Below the pieces are notes generated by a model. It saw nothing but the letters and a program-made list of their open reading frames with translations. It was not told the origin of the DNA and ran no database searches. 64,000 nt of DNA from Oceanihabitans sp. 2_MG-2023 (GTDB taxonomy: Bacteria > Bacteroidota > Bacteroidia > Flavobacteriales > Flavobacteriaceae): assembly GCF_030547245.1 (NCBI RefSeq), contig NZ_JAUOQT010000003.1, forward strand, positions 496,001 through 560,000, read 5' to 3'. Position 1 is the first letter of the stretch; every line of letters begins with the position of its first letter. Both the position numbers and the translations under genes were made by a program. Below, in pieces: positions 9,181-18,900 of the stretch.

Positions 9181-9188
9181 GTGTACAT

Positions 9189-10262
9189 CTATTCTTTAAA
9201 ACTTAATTTACTAATACGTCCTGCTCCTGCTGCATAGGCAATACTGTCATTTAAAAAACGGAGCGTATAAAAACCTTCATCACTTAAATGTTTCCAAGTA
9301 TTTCCTGCATCGTTACTAATATCGATTCCTTTAAAACCAACTGCTACTAATACTCTAGCACTACTATTTGGCATGTACTGTACACAACTTCTGTACCCCG
9401 GACTTTTATTTGGAGCTACTAACTGCCATGTTTTTCCTCCATCTTGAGTTCTTATTTTATTAGCAGAGCTATCTGCTGCTTTGGTATAATCACCTCCAAT
9501 AGCAAAACCGTTATCTTCATCATAAAAAGCAACAGAATAAATTCCTGTAGTTTCCAAACCTTGTATTATAGGCGTTTCAAAAACTTCCCAAGTCTTTCCT
9601 TTATCTGGTGAGAATAAAATTCTGCTTGCCTTTCCTCCTGTTGCAACCCAAGTTTTGTTTCCAACTATCGCTATGTTTGTATCACTTGCTGCAAAAGCTG
9701 CTTCTCCTACTTTAGCCTTTGGTAAATCGTTACAAGATATTTTACTCCAAGTATTGCCTCCATCACGTGTAATAATAATACTCATACAATCATCTGTAGG
9801 ATCACCAATGGCAATACCTTCTTGGTCGTTCCAGAAATCTAAGGCATCATAAAATACTTTTGGGTGATTTTCTTGATAAACTAACTCTCCTTCATTATAC
9901 AATCTTGCTGGACTTGCTATAGATAATGAGAATGTTTTATCCGCTTGAAAAGCAATAGATCTAAAGTTGTTTTTTATAGAATCCTCTAATTCTGAAAAAT
10001 AATTAGCTTCTTCGAAATTATTCATATCCTCTAAAATACTTCTATAAATTTCTCCATTAGAAGTCGCTGCAACTACATTACCTTCATTAATATCGATAGC
10101 CCTAACATTTAAACTAGCATCTTGCAAAAGAGTTTCCATTTCTACCTTCGAAAAATTTTCAAGTATTGGTTTGGATACAGGTTCGTATTTATTTTTTATA
10201 CCACAACCTCCAATTCCTATTACTAAAATAGTGAATACAATAAAACATATTGCTTTTTTCAT
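9189..10262 (-). CDS. BNR-repeat/YCF48-like outer lipoprotein
   Basis: 357 residues from the ATG at 10262; an upstream TTG at 10271 is less likely because the signal peptide starts at MKKAICF. A lipoprotein signal ends in GIGGC. The body is a beta-propeller with Asp-box (BNR) motifs DGGNTW, DKGKTW, DGGKTW and DAGNTW at intervals, as in YCF48/Hcf136-like and sialidase-like propellers. Bacteroidota members are often annotated oxidoreductase, but no catalytic site is visible, so function remains open. It probably sits on the outer membrane. It is a stand-alone gene with its own terminator region shared with the convergent ECF module. Confidence 0.8.
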   Translation of the reverse strand: MKKAICFIVFTILVIGIGGCGIKNKYEPVSKPILENFSKVEMETLLQDASLNVRAIDINEGNVVAATSNGEIYRSILEDMNNFEEANYFSELEDSIKNNFRSIAFQADKTFSLSIASPARLYNEGELVYQENHPKVFYDALDFWNDQEGIAIGDPTDDCMSIIITRDGGNTWSKISCNDLPKAKVGEAAFAASDTNIAIVGNKTWVATGGKASRILFSPDKGKTWEVFETPIIQGLETTGIYSVAFYDEDNGFAIGGDYTKAADSSANKIRTQDGGKTWQLVAPNKSPGYRSCVQYMPNSSARVLVAVGFKGIDISNDAGNTWKHLSDEGFYTLRFLNDSIAYAAGAGRISKLSFKE

Positions 10263-10279
10263 AAATATCAATTTTCTAT

Positions 10280-10314
10280 AAAAATAGAAAAGCTTTATGA
10301 CATAATCATAAAGC
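10280..10314 (-). terminator. Terminator after the CotH-like gene
   Basis: A perfect 9-bp stem (10292-10300 with 10306-10314) is followed on the minus strand by a T-rich stretch. It lies 60 bp past the CotH-like stop codon. Confidence 0.7.
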
Positions 10315-10375
10315 CTTTCCTGCTATTAATCAAAATATAACATCTATTTTAGGATAAAGACGCTAAGCGGTACTT

Positions 10376-13168
10376 CTAATTTTTCATGATTTTTAAAATA
10401 CTACTATTATTAATATGTATTAAATACATTCCTTTTGAAAAATTAGAAAAGTCTACTACTAGCGTATTCGCATTTACATACTTATTTTCTAGTAATAATT
10501 GACCTTGAATATTATATACTTCAATATTTTCAATAGTATAAGCACCATTAACTATCGTTACTATATTATTTGTAGGATTTGGGTAATACTTTAAATGATT
10601 ACTAAAATCTACTTCATCTATAGATAAAGATTCATTATTAGCGTTGTAAGTTGGTAATTGAATAGCAAAATCACCTGTACCGTTTGGTATTCTTGCATAC
10701 CCCATATCATCGGTTTGCTCACCAAAAGTAATATTCTCTATTATGGTACCATCTGTATACGATAAAATGGCACTTTCGCCTCCAGACGAAAACTTAATAT
10801 CTGCATGTAAACCGTCTTGATCTAAATCTTTATCACACCAAACAATTAAATAACTATCTGGCGCTATTGTTAAACCAGTAGGAAATGCCCAAACCAATAA
10901 ATCATTCGGATCATCTGATAAATACAAATTATCTAAACTTAAGGTTTCTGAGCTATTATTATATAACTCTAACCAATCCTCATATTCCCCATCTTGATCT
11001 GTAACGGTAGTTTCATTAGATGCCATAATCTCATTAATTACTAAATCTCCAGGGGTTAATGTAGGGTAACTGGTATCTACTGTTTCATTATTTGCTGCAT
11101 ACGTTGGTTCTTGAATAATAAATTCTCCTGTTCCGTTTGGTACTCTTGCATAGCCCATATCATCGGTTTGCGATCCAAATGTAATATTCTCTATTACAGT
11201 TCCATCTGCATAAGATAATATAGCACTTTCTCCACCAGATGAAAACTTTAAATCTGCATGTAAACCATCTTGATCATCATCTTTATCACACCAAACAATT
11301 AAGTAACTATCTGGTGCTATTGTTAAACCGGAAGGAAATTGCCACACTAACAAATCCTCTGGATCATCCGATAAATACAGATTGTCTAAGCTTAAGGTTT
11401 CCGAACTATTATTATACAATTCTAACCAATCATCATATTCGCCATCTTGATCTGTAACGGTTGCCACATTAGATGCCATAATTTCATTAATTACTAAATC
11501 TCCAGGTGTTAATGTTAAATAAGTTGCTTCAATAGAGTGAAACTCATATTCGGCTCTTGCTGGTGAAAAAGCTCCAATATTATTATTTTCAGCATATATA
11601 TAATATTGCATGTAATCTGTATCTATTGTTACAGCAACACCATAGTTGTTATCTCCTGAAGCACCATCGTTATGTGCGCCATCATCATACATCAAAACTT
11701 TTGTAAATGGCATCGTTTCATCTGTTCTATAGCCTAAATAAACGGCATCCGTATTTGTATCTGTAACAGAACCCGTAATTGTTATAGTATCTCCTATTAA
11801 AGGTGCAGAATCTGAAGGTATAACACTACTAATAGTAGGTTGTGTATTTGTAAAATCTGTTTCGGTTAATAAATAACTACTTCTTGCTGCCATTAAATTT
11901 GTTAATCCTGGAGCAGTATTTCCGCCTACATTATAATCCGTATTAATATTACCAGTAAATTGTGCATCTGTATAAAACTTATTAGTATCAGCTGCAACTG
12001 CAGTTGCAATAATTGCTTGATAGTCGTTTGCTAATGTTAAGTAGTTCGAATTACTAATGTTCTCTGTTAAAATAGTTTTGTAATGTGCTAAATACATTCT
12101 TTTATATTTTGGCACTTCCATTAGCTTAGAAAACAAAGGAAAGTTAGCATCGTTTTCATGTAATAGATGATCTAATTCTGCTTTCTCTGTGGTAGAATTC
12201 AAAGTTCCTGTCTGTCCTGGTCCTCCCGGTCCACCTGGCCCTCCCGGTCCACTAGATGTTTCCCCTGTCATGCTAAAAACTCCAAAAGACATATTTAAAT
12301 CCCATATTACAGAATTAAATTGTTCATTATCATCTTTGTATAAATAATAGTTCTGTTTAAACTGACCGATATAACTATCTAGGTTTACCAATACATTATC
12401 TAGTGCTAACATCCATAACGCCATATCTACATCTATCACATTTTCAATATTTGTAATATCACTATCTAATATACTTGTTAATTCTATTAAATCATTCCAA
12501 TGTGCTTCTGCTATTGTAGGATCTGTATCATCATCCGACTTAATCTCATATGCATCATCATAACTTGAAGAATTAGTCCCTAAGTATTCTAAGTTAGGTA
12601 AACTTGTAGATTGTGGCCCTGCTCCATCCGGTGGACTACAACTAAAAAAAGCATTGTCTTTAGAACCAAAATGCTTGTCTACAAATGTTTTAGTAATTGC
12701 CTCTGTATTAGTATATAAACCAATCAAGGTACCATTTACATAAACGTTTGCATAATTCGCTTGCGGGGCATCCATATATTGGTTTATAATATTATAAGCC
12801 ACTGTTTCTCTAACAAAAGATGGATCAAAAATCACATTTGCTAACTTAATATCTTTATAGCCTTGGTAATCTTGATCGATATAAGTATCCAATTCGATAT
12901 GGAATGGATTCTTTGTTTGATTGGCACTATAAGAGCTATTCCCTTTATATTTAACACCAACTTGATTAAAAACAGTGCCATTAATAGTAACAGAGGTAGC
13001 TTCTGTGTAATTATTATCTCCTGCCTTTTCTGCATCTAATAAAGCATCCCAATTGCTTTCTGCAAATTCTATTTCTATAGTTTGAATAGTATTTATATCA
13101 TATAAATCTTGCGCAAAAGAAGTCATAGATATTAACAAAAATAATGTGAGAGTAATTATACGTTTCAT
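10376..13168 (-). CDS. Secreted CotH-like protein with two lamin-tail domains and a T9SS sorting domain
   Basis: 930 residues. A signal peptide (1-19) is followed by a CotH-type domain (about 25-430) with KYKGNSSYSANQTKNPFHIELD-type start, LANVIFDPSFVRE, NTEAITKTFVDKHF and the conserved WDLNMSFG. CotH proteins are atypical protein kinases in some organisms; activity here is unproven. A run of Gly-Pro-Gly-Gly repeats (about 306-317) is inserted within it. Residues about 435-540 form an Ig-like segment. Two near-identical lamin-tail domains follow (about 552-695 and 703-846), each with GDLVINEIMASN and DWLELYNNSSETL. The last 70 residues (YPNPTNN, then SKGMYLIHI) are a type A type IX secretion sorting domain. 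The protein is thus exported and probably surface attached or released. Confidence 0.9.
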   Translation of the reverse strand: MKRIITLTLFLLISMTSFAQDLYDINTIQTIEIEFAESNWDALLDAEKAGDNNYTEATSVTINGTVFNQVGVKYKGNSSYSANQTKNPFHIELDTYIDQDYQGYKDIKLANVIFDPSFVRETVAYNIINQYMDAPQANYANVYVNGTLIGLYTNTEAITKTFVDKHFGSKDNAFFSCSPPDGAGPQSTSLPNLEYLGTNSSSYDDAYEIKSDDDTDPTIAEAHWNDLIELTSILDSDITNIENVIDVDMALWMLALDNVLVNLDSYIGQFKQNYYLYKDDNEQFNSVIWDLNMSFGVFSMTGETSSGPGGPGGPGGPGQTGTLNSTTEKAELDHLLHENDANFPLFSKLMEVPKYKRMYLAHYKTILTENISNSNYLTLANDYQAIIATAVAADTNKFYTDAQFTGNINTDYNVGGNTAPGLTNLMAARSSYLLTETDFTNTQPTISSVIPSDSAPLIGDTITITGSVTDTNTDAVYLGYRTDETMPFTKVLMYDDGAHNDGASGDNNYGVAVTIDTDYMQYYIYAENNNIGAFSPARAEYEFHSIEATYLTLTPGDLVINEIMASNVATVTDQDGEYDDWLELYNNSSETLSLDNLYLSDDPEDLLVWQFPSGLTIAPDSYLIVWCDKDDDQDGLHADLKFSSGGESAILSYADGTVIENITFGSQTDDMGYARVPNGTGEFIIQEPTYAANNETVDTSYPTLTPGDLVINEIMASNETTVTDQDGEYEDWLELYNNSSETLSLDNLYLSDDPNDLLVWAFPTGLTIAPDSYLIVWCDKDLDQDGLHADIKFSSGGESAILSYTDGTIIENITFGEQTDDMGYARIPNGTGDFAIQLPTYNANNESLSIDEVDFSNHLKYYPNPTNNIVTIVNGAYTIENIEVYNIQGQLLLENKYVNANTLVVDFSNFSKGMYLIHINNSSILKIMKN
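10631..11515 (-). repeat. Tandem 432-bp duplication encoding lamin-tail domains
   Basis: Unit 1 (11084-11515) and unit 2 (10631-11062) each encode 144 codons and are separated by 21 bp. They are highly similar in DNA as well as protein, with differences scattered and mostly silent or conservative (for example NVATV against NETTV, VPNGTGEF against IPNGTGDF). This indicates a recent duplication or ongoing conversion within the CotH-like gene. Confidence 0.9.
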
Positions 13169-13321
13169 GTATTTAAATTTTAGTTATTTATCTTTAGATG
13201 CGTAAAAGAAAAAAAACTTGCGCTACTTTATTTATTTTTTTGTTTTACATTACCAACTATAAAATGTGAAAATTAATATCTATAAATAATAAAGAAATAA
13301 TTATAATTGTTTCTAAAATCA

Positions 13322-13329
13322 TACCTTTG
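13322..13329 (+). promoter_or_regulatory. -7 box upstream of the RsmB-like gene
   Basis: TACCTTTG matches TAnnTTTG and lies 64 bp before the start codon. The expected TTG at 19-base spacing is not present. Confidence 0.4.
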
Positions 13330-13393
13330 CATGTTCTAAAAGTTTAGCTTATAGATTCCTAAATTTTAAGACTAAACAACTGAATAGATATTT

Positions 13394-14608
13394 ATGAGAT
13401 TACACAGAAATTTATGCTTTGCAACTGTTGATGGTTTATTACTAATTTTTAATGAAGGTAAGTATGCAGATAAAGTAGTACAACAATTACTAAAACGTGA
13501 TAAACGCTGGGGAAGTCGTGACAGAGGTTTTGTTGCTGAAACTACTTACGATATTGTACGATGGAAACGTCTGTACGCTGAAATTGCTGAAGTAAAAGAA
13601 CCTTTTTCTCGTGATGACGTTTGGCGATTAGTTGCTGTTTGGGGAACCTTAAAAGGGATAAAACTACCAGATTGGAAGTATTTTGAAAATACTCCACAAC
13701 GAAAAATAAAAGGTAGATTTGATGAATTTTCAAAAATTAGAAAAATTGCCGCTTCCGTTCCTGATTGGATGGACGAAATTGCTACTAAAGAATTAGGTGA
13801 AAACGTCTGGACTAAAGAAATTACTGCTTTAAACCAACAAGCAGACGTTGTTTTACGTGTTAATACTTTAAAAATTACTAAAGAAAAACTGCAAGAAGAA
13901 CTTTCAGATTTAGATATTGAAACTGATGAAGTTAAAAATCATCCTGATGCTTTAAAACTAAGAGAAAGAGCAAATGTTTTTACAACAGAAGCTTTTAAAA
14001 AAGGTTTTTTTGAAGTGCAAGATGGTTCTTCACAAAAAGTTGCCGAATTTCTAGATGTAAAACCAGGCATGAAAGTTGTAGATACTTGTGCTGGCGCTGG
14101 AGGTAAAACATTACACCTTGCTGCACTTATGGAAAATAAAGGGCAAATTGTTGCAATGGATATTTATGAAAATAAATTAAAAGAATTAAAACGTAGAGCA
14201 AAAAGAGCTGGAGCACACAACATAGAGATGCGTGTAATAGATTCAACCAAACCTATTAAGAAATTATATGATAAAGCAGACAGAGTATTAATAGATGCTC
14301 CTTGCTCTGGTTTAGGGGTACTACGTAGAAATCCAGATGCCAAATGGAAATTGCAACCCGAATTTTTAGAAAAAATTAGAAAAACACAAGCTGAAATTTT
14401 AAGCTCGTATTCAAGAATGGTAAAACCCGGAGGAAAAATAGTTTATGCTACTTGCTCTATATTACCTTCCGAAAACCAAGATCAAGTTAAAGCTTTTTTA
14501 ACATCAGAATCGGGAAAAGATTTTACCTTTGTTAAAGAGAAAAAAATATTATCCTACGAATCTGGGTTTGATGGATTTTACATGGCATTATTAGAAAAGA
14601 AAAAATAA
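13394..14608 (+). CDS. RsmB/NOP2-family RNA (cytosine-5) methyltransferase
   Basis: 404 residues. The C-terminal Rossmann domain has the SAM-binding loop VVDTCAGAGGKTLHLA (around residue 235), the next acidic residue in VAMDIYENK, and the two catalytic cysteine motifs DAPCSGLGVLRRNPD (around residue 303) and YATCSILPSEN (around residue 353). The N-terminal 140 residues form the helical RNA-binding part. The enzyme methylates cytosine in rRNA (16S C967 in Escherichia coli RsmB) or a related RNA; the exact site here is not determinable. The endonuclease I gene begins 6 bp after the stop codon, so the two may share a transcript. Confidence 0.92.
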   Translation: MRLHRNLCFATVDGLLLIFNEGKYADKVVQQLLKRDKRWGSRDRGFVAETTYDIVRWKRLYAEIAEVKEPFSRDDVWRLVAVWGTLKGIKLPDWKYFENTPQRKIKGRFDEFSKIRKIAASVPDWMDEIATKELGENVWTKEITALNQQADVVLRVNTLKITKEKLQEELSDLDIETDEVKNHPDALKLRERANVFTTEAFKKGFFEVQDGSSQKVAEFLDVKPGMKVVDTCAGAGGKTLHLAALMENKGQIVAMDIYENKLKELKRRAKRAGAHNIEMRVIDSTKPIKKLYDKADRVLIDAPCSGLGVLRRNPDAKWKLQPEFLEKIRKTQAEILSSYSRMVKPGGKIVYATCSILPSENQDQVKAFLTSESGKDFTFVKEKKILSYESGFDGFYMALLEKKK

Positions 14609-14614
14609 ATTATA

Positions 14615-15742
14615 ATGAAACAATTTTACACCGTACTATTACTATTATTAACAGTTACCGTTTCTGCGCAAATACCTTCAAATTATTACGACAATGCTAC
14701 CGGAACTGGCTACACTTTAAAAACACAATTAAAAACTATTATTACGAATGGTCATATAGATCATGGTTACTCTAATAGCTTGTATATTGCGTATCAAACA
14801 TCCGATAACGATTCGTATTACGAAAACGATAATACCGTTTTAGATATGTATTCCGAAAATCCTTCTGCTACAGACCCATATAACTTTGCACATGATACAG
14901 ATGGTAGTTCTGCTACAGGACAAGCTTGTGGAAATTATTCTGTTGAAAGTGATTGTTATAATAGAGAACATATTTTTCCTCAAGGTTTTTTTGACTCTAA
15001 AAACCCTATGCGTGGAGATATTCATCATGTAATACCAACAGATGGAAGAGTTAATGGTTTTCGAAATAATTACCCTTTTGGTAAAGTAGGTACAAGTTTA
15101 GTTAGTCAAAGCAACATATCTAACCCAACACAAAACGGATCTAAATTAGGTAATTGTATTTCTCCTGGTTATTCTGGAACCGTTTTTGAACCTATTGATG
15201 AGTTTAAAGGAGATATCGCTAGAATGTTACTATATTTTGCGGTTAGATATGAAGATAACTGGAATGATTCAGGTTGGTCATCCCATACAGTTGCTAACAA
15301 TATGCTTAATGGTACAAGTGATCAGTTTTATGAAACTTGGTATATAAACTTACTATATTCTTGGCACCTTCAAGATGGCGTAAGTCAAAAAGAAATAGAT
15401 AGAAATAATGCTGCATATGCGTATCAAGGCAATGCAAACCCATTTATAAATCATCCAGAATATGTGCAAGCCATTTGGTCAAGTATTCTTTCTGTAGATG
15501 AATTTGAAACTGTAGATACTATTAAAATGTACCCAAATCCTACCAACGGAAACACAGTTACTATACAAACGAACAAAAATATTTCGGTAGAAGTTTACGA
15601 TGTTTTAGGCAAAAAAATAAAACAACAAAACATTACTTCAAGCCAAAACAAATTAAATATTTCAGGGTTATCTAAAGGAGTTTATTTAGTAAGATTTATT
15701 TCTTCTACAGGTAGTACGACAAAAAAATTAGTTAAACAATAA
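14615..15742 (+). CDS. Secreted endonuclease I family nuclease with T9SS sorting domain
   Basis: 375 residues. Signal peptide MKQFYTVLLLLLTVTVSAQ. The nuclease core shows the beta-beta-alpha metal signature of endonuclease I (YNREHIFPQGFF around residues 112-125, then GDIHHVIPTDGRVNGFRNNYPFG), in which the His of NREHIFPQ is the likely general base. The last 75 residues (YPNPTNGNTVTI, then SKGVYLVRF) are a type A type IX secretion signal. It is therefore a secreted, non-specific DNA/RNA nuclease, probably used for nutrient scavenging or DNA clearance. A terminator follows. Confidence 0.92.
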   Translation: MKQFYTVLLLLLTVTVSAQIPSNYYDNATGTGYTLKTQLKTIITNGHIDHGYSNSLYIAYQTSDNDSYYENDNTVLDMYSENPSATDPYNFAHDTDGSSATGQACGNYSVESDCYNREHIFPQGFFDSKNPMRGDIHHVIPTDGRVNGFRNNYPFGKVGTSLVSQSNISNPTQNGSKLGNCISPGYSGTVFEPIDEFKGDIARMLLYFAVRYEDNWNDSGWSSHTVANNMLNGTSDQFYETWYINLLYSWHLQDGVSQKEIDRNNAAYAYQGNANPFINHPEYVQAIWSSILSVDEFETVDTIKMYPNPTNGNTVTIQTNKNISVEVYDVLGKKIKQQNITSSQNKLNISGLSKGVYLVRFISSTGSTTKKLVKQ

Positions 15743-15768
15743 ACATATATTTAACCACAGATTTAAAA

Positions 15769-15803
15769 AAAAACGATTCTAATTTTAGAGTCGTTTTTTT
15801 TTG
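15769..15803 (+). terminator. Terminator after the endonuclease gene
   Basis: A stem of about 9-10 bp (AAACGATTCT with AGAGTCGTTT, one G-T wobble) is flanked by an A run and a run of nine T. Confidence 0.8.
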
Positions 15804-15870
15804 TTCAAAACATAGTGAATAACTAAAAAATTAAGCAATTATTTTAGTCGAAAAATAGAACTAAAAAACT

Positions 15871-15878
15871 TAAATTTG
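15871..15878 (+). promoter_or_regulatory. -7 box upstream of purL
   Basis: TAAATTTG matches TAnnTTTG and lies 33 bp before the purL ATG. No clear TTG partner is seen at 19-base spacing. No purine riboswitch-like structure is recognisable in the short leader. Confidence 0.45.
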
Positions 15879-15911
15879 TCTCTTTAAAAACAACACTCAA
15901 ACCTCTATATA

Positions 15912-18900
15912 ATGATTCATTTCTTCGGAAACCAAAACAGTAAAGTCTTTGCTGTTCAAGCAACAAAAGAATTATCAACCCAAACCATTTCAAAATTGAC
16001 TTGGTTATTTGGCAACCAGCCAAAAATAGAACAAGCATCTTTAGATGCTTTTTTTGTTGGTCCTCGTGCAGCCATGATAACTCCTTGGAGTACCAATGCT
16101 GTCGAAATCACTCAAAATATGGGCATTTCAGATATTATTAGAATTGAAGAATTTAAGGCTGTAGCTGAAGATTTTAAAGACTTCGATCCTATGATTTCTG
16201 AAAAATACAAAAACCTTCACCAAGCATCATTTACCATTAATATTGAACCAGAAACTATTCTTAACATTAAAGATATTGCTGCTTTTAACCAACAAGAAGG
16301 CTTAGCCCTAAATGACGAAGAAGTGGCATATTTAGAAGGTGTATCACAAAAAATAGGAAGACCACTAACCGATTCTGAAGTATTCGGATTTTCACAAGTA
16401 AACTCAGAACATTGTCGTCATAAAATATTTAACGGAACATTCATCATTGATGGCGAAGAAAAACCAACGTCACTATTCAAATTAATTAAAGAAACTTCAA
16501 AACAATTTCCAAACGATATTGTTTCCGCTTATAAAGACAATGTAGCTTTTGTAAAAGGACCAACAGTTGAACAATTTGCTCCTAAAACTGCAGATAAACC
16601 AGATTTTTACACAACGCAAAATTTTAATTCTGTCATTTCGCTTAAAGCAGAAACACACAATTTCCCTACAACCGTAGAGCCTTTTAATGGGGCAGCTACT
16701 GGTTCTGGTGGTGAAATTAGAGATAGACTTGCTGGTGGAAAAGGTTCTTTGCCTTTAGCAGGAACTGCTGTATACATGACTTCGTATTCTAGATTAGAAA
16801 ACGAAAGACCTTGGGAACTAAAAATGGAAGAACGCCCTTGGCTATACCAAACACCAATGGATATTTTAATAAAAGCTTCTAATGGTGCTTCCGATTTTGG
16901 TAATAAATTCGGTCAACCACTTATTTGCGGGTCCGTTTTAACCTTCGAACATGAAGAAGATGCTAGAAAACTTGGTTTCGACAAAGTAATCATGCAAGCT
17001 GGAGGAATTGGTTATGGCAAAGCAGAACAAGCTTTAAAAGACACACCAAAAGTAGGCGATAAAATAGTTATTCTTGGTGGCGAAAATTATAGAATAGGAA
17101 TGGGAGGAGCTGCAGTTTCTAGTGCAGATACCGGAGAATTTGCATCTGGCATCGAACTAAACGCTGTACAACGTTCTAATCCTGAAATGCAAAAACGTGC
17201 TGCAAATGCCGTTCGTGGTATGGTAGAAAGCGAAGATAATTTTATTGTTTCTATTCACGATCACGGTGCTGGAGGACACTTAAATTGCTTATCCGAATTA
17301 GTTGAAGATACCGGTGGAAAAATCGATTTAGATAAATTACCTGTTGGTGATCCAACACTTTCAGCAAAAGAAATTATTGGTAACGAATCTCAAGAAAGAA
17401 TGGGATTAGTTATTGCCGAAAAACATATAGATACATTAAGTAAAATTGCAGAACGAGAACGCTCTCCAATGTATACTGTCGGAGATGTCACAGGTAATAA
17501 CAGATTTACTTTCGAGTCTAAAACTAAAGGAGACAAGCCAATGGATTTAGCACTAGAAGACATGTTTGGTAGTTCGCCAAAAACCATAATGACAGATAAA
17601 ACGGTAAATAGAAACTATGAGGCTGTTACTTATAATTCCGATAATATTTTAAACTATTTAGATCAAGTATTACAACTAGAAGCTGTTGCTTGTAAAGATT
17701 GGCTAACCAACAAAGTAGACCGTTGTGTTGGTGGTAAAGTTGCAAAACAACAATGCGCAGGACCTTTACAATTACCACTTAACAATTGTGGTGTAATGGC
17801 ATTAGATTATAAAGGAAAAGAAGGTATTGCAACCTCGGTTGGACATGCTCCTATTTCTGGATTAATTTCTCCAACAGCAGGAAGTAGAAATGCGATTACA
17901 GAATCGCTTACCAATATAATTTGGGCACCTTTAAAAGATGGACTTCAATCTATCTCATTATCTGCAAACTGGATGTGGCCATGTAAAAATGAAGGGGAAG
18001 ACGCTAGACTTTATGAAGCTGTAGAAGCAATTTCAGAATTTGCTATCGATTTAGGAATCAATGTTCCTACGGGAAAAGATTCGCTTTCTATGAAACAGAA
18101 ATACCCAACAGAAGAAGTTATTTCTCCTGGAACGGTAATTATTTCGGCTGCTGGAAACTGTAACGATATAACTAAAGTTGTAGAACCAGTTTTAAACAAA
18201 AATGCTGGAAATATTTACTACATCAACATTTCACAAGATACTTTTAAACTAGGAGGAAGTTCTTTTGCGCAAGTATTAAACAAAATAGGAAAAGAAACAC
18301 CTACCATTAAAGATGCTGCACAATTAAAAAATACGTTTAACATCATACAACAATTAATTAAAGACGATAAAATTGTTGCAGGACACGATGTTGCCTCTGG
18401 TGGATTAATTACAACTCTATTAGAATTATGTTTTGCAGATACAAATCTTGGTGCAGAATTAGACCTATCTGATTTAGCGGAAAAAGATTCGATTAAACTA
18501 CTTTTTTCTGAAAATGCAGGAATTGTTTTTCAATCTTCGGATGCTTCCGTAGAAAAAATATTATCGGATGCAAACATTGCTTTTTTCAACATAGGAAAAG
18601 TAACAAAAAGCGACACTCTAAGCATTATTAACCATGAAGAGGTTTTCACTTTAACTGTTTCTAGATTAAGAGATGTTTGGTATAAAACCTCTTTCCTACT
18701 CGATCAAAAACAAACCGCGAATGGTTTAGCTGAAGACAGATATAACAATTATAAAAATCAAGCTTTACAATATACATTCCCTAAACATTTCACAGGAAAA
18801 CTAACTGACGTCATTGCGAACAACGGGAAGCAACCTCGTCCTAAAGCAGCAATTATTCGTGAAAAAGGATCAAACTCTGAAAGGGAAATGGCAAATGCTA

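Noticed and set aside
10298-10308. TGACATAATCA, similar to the Fnr-type sites
   Set aside because: The spacer is 3 bases rather than 4, it is part of a terminator stem, and no -7 box lies at the fixed distance.
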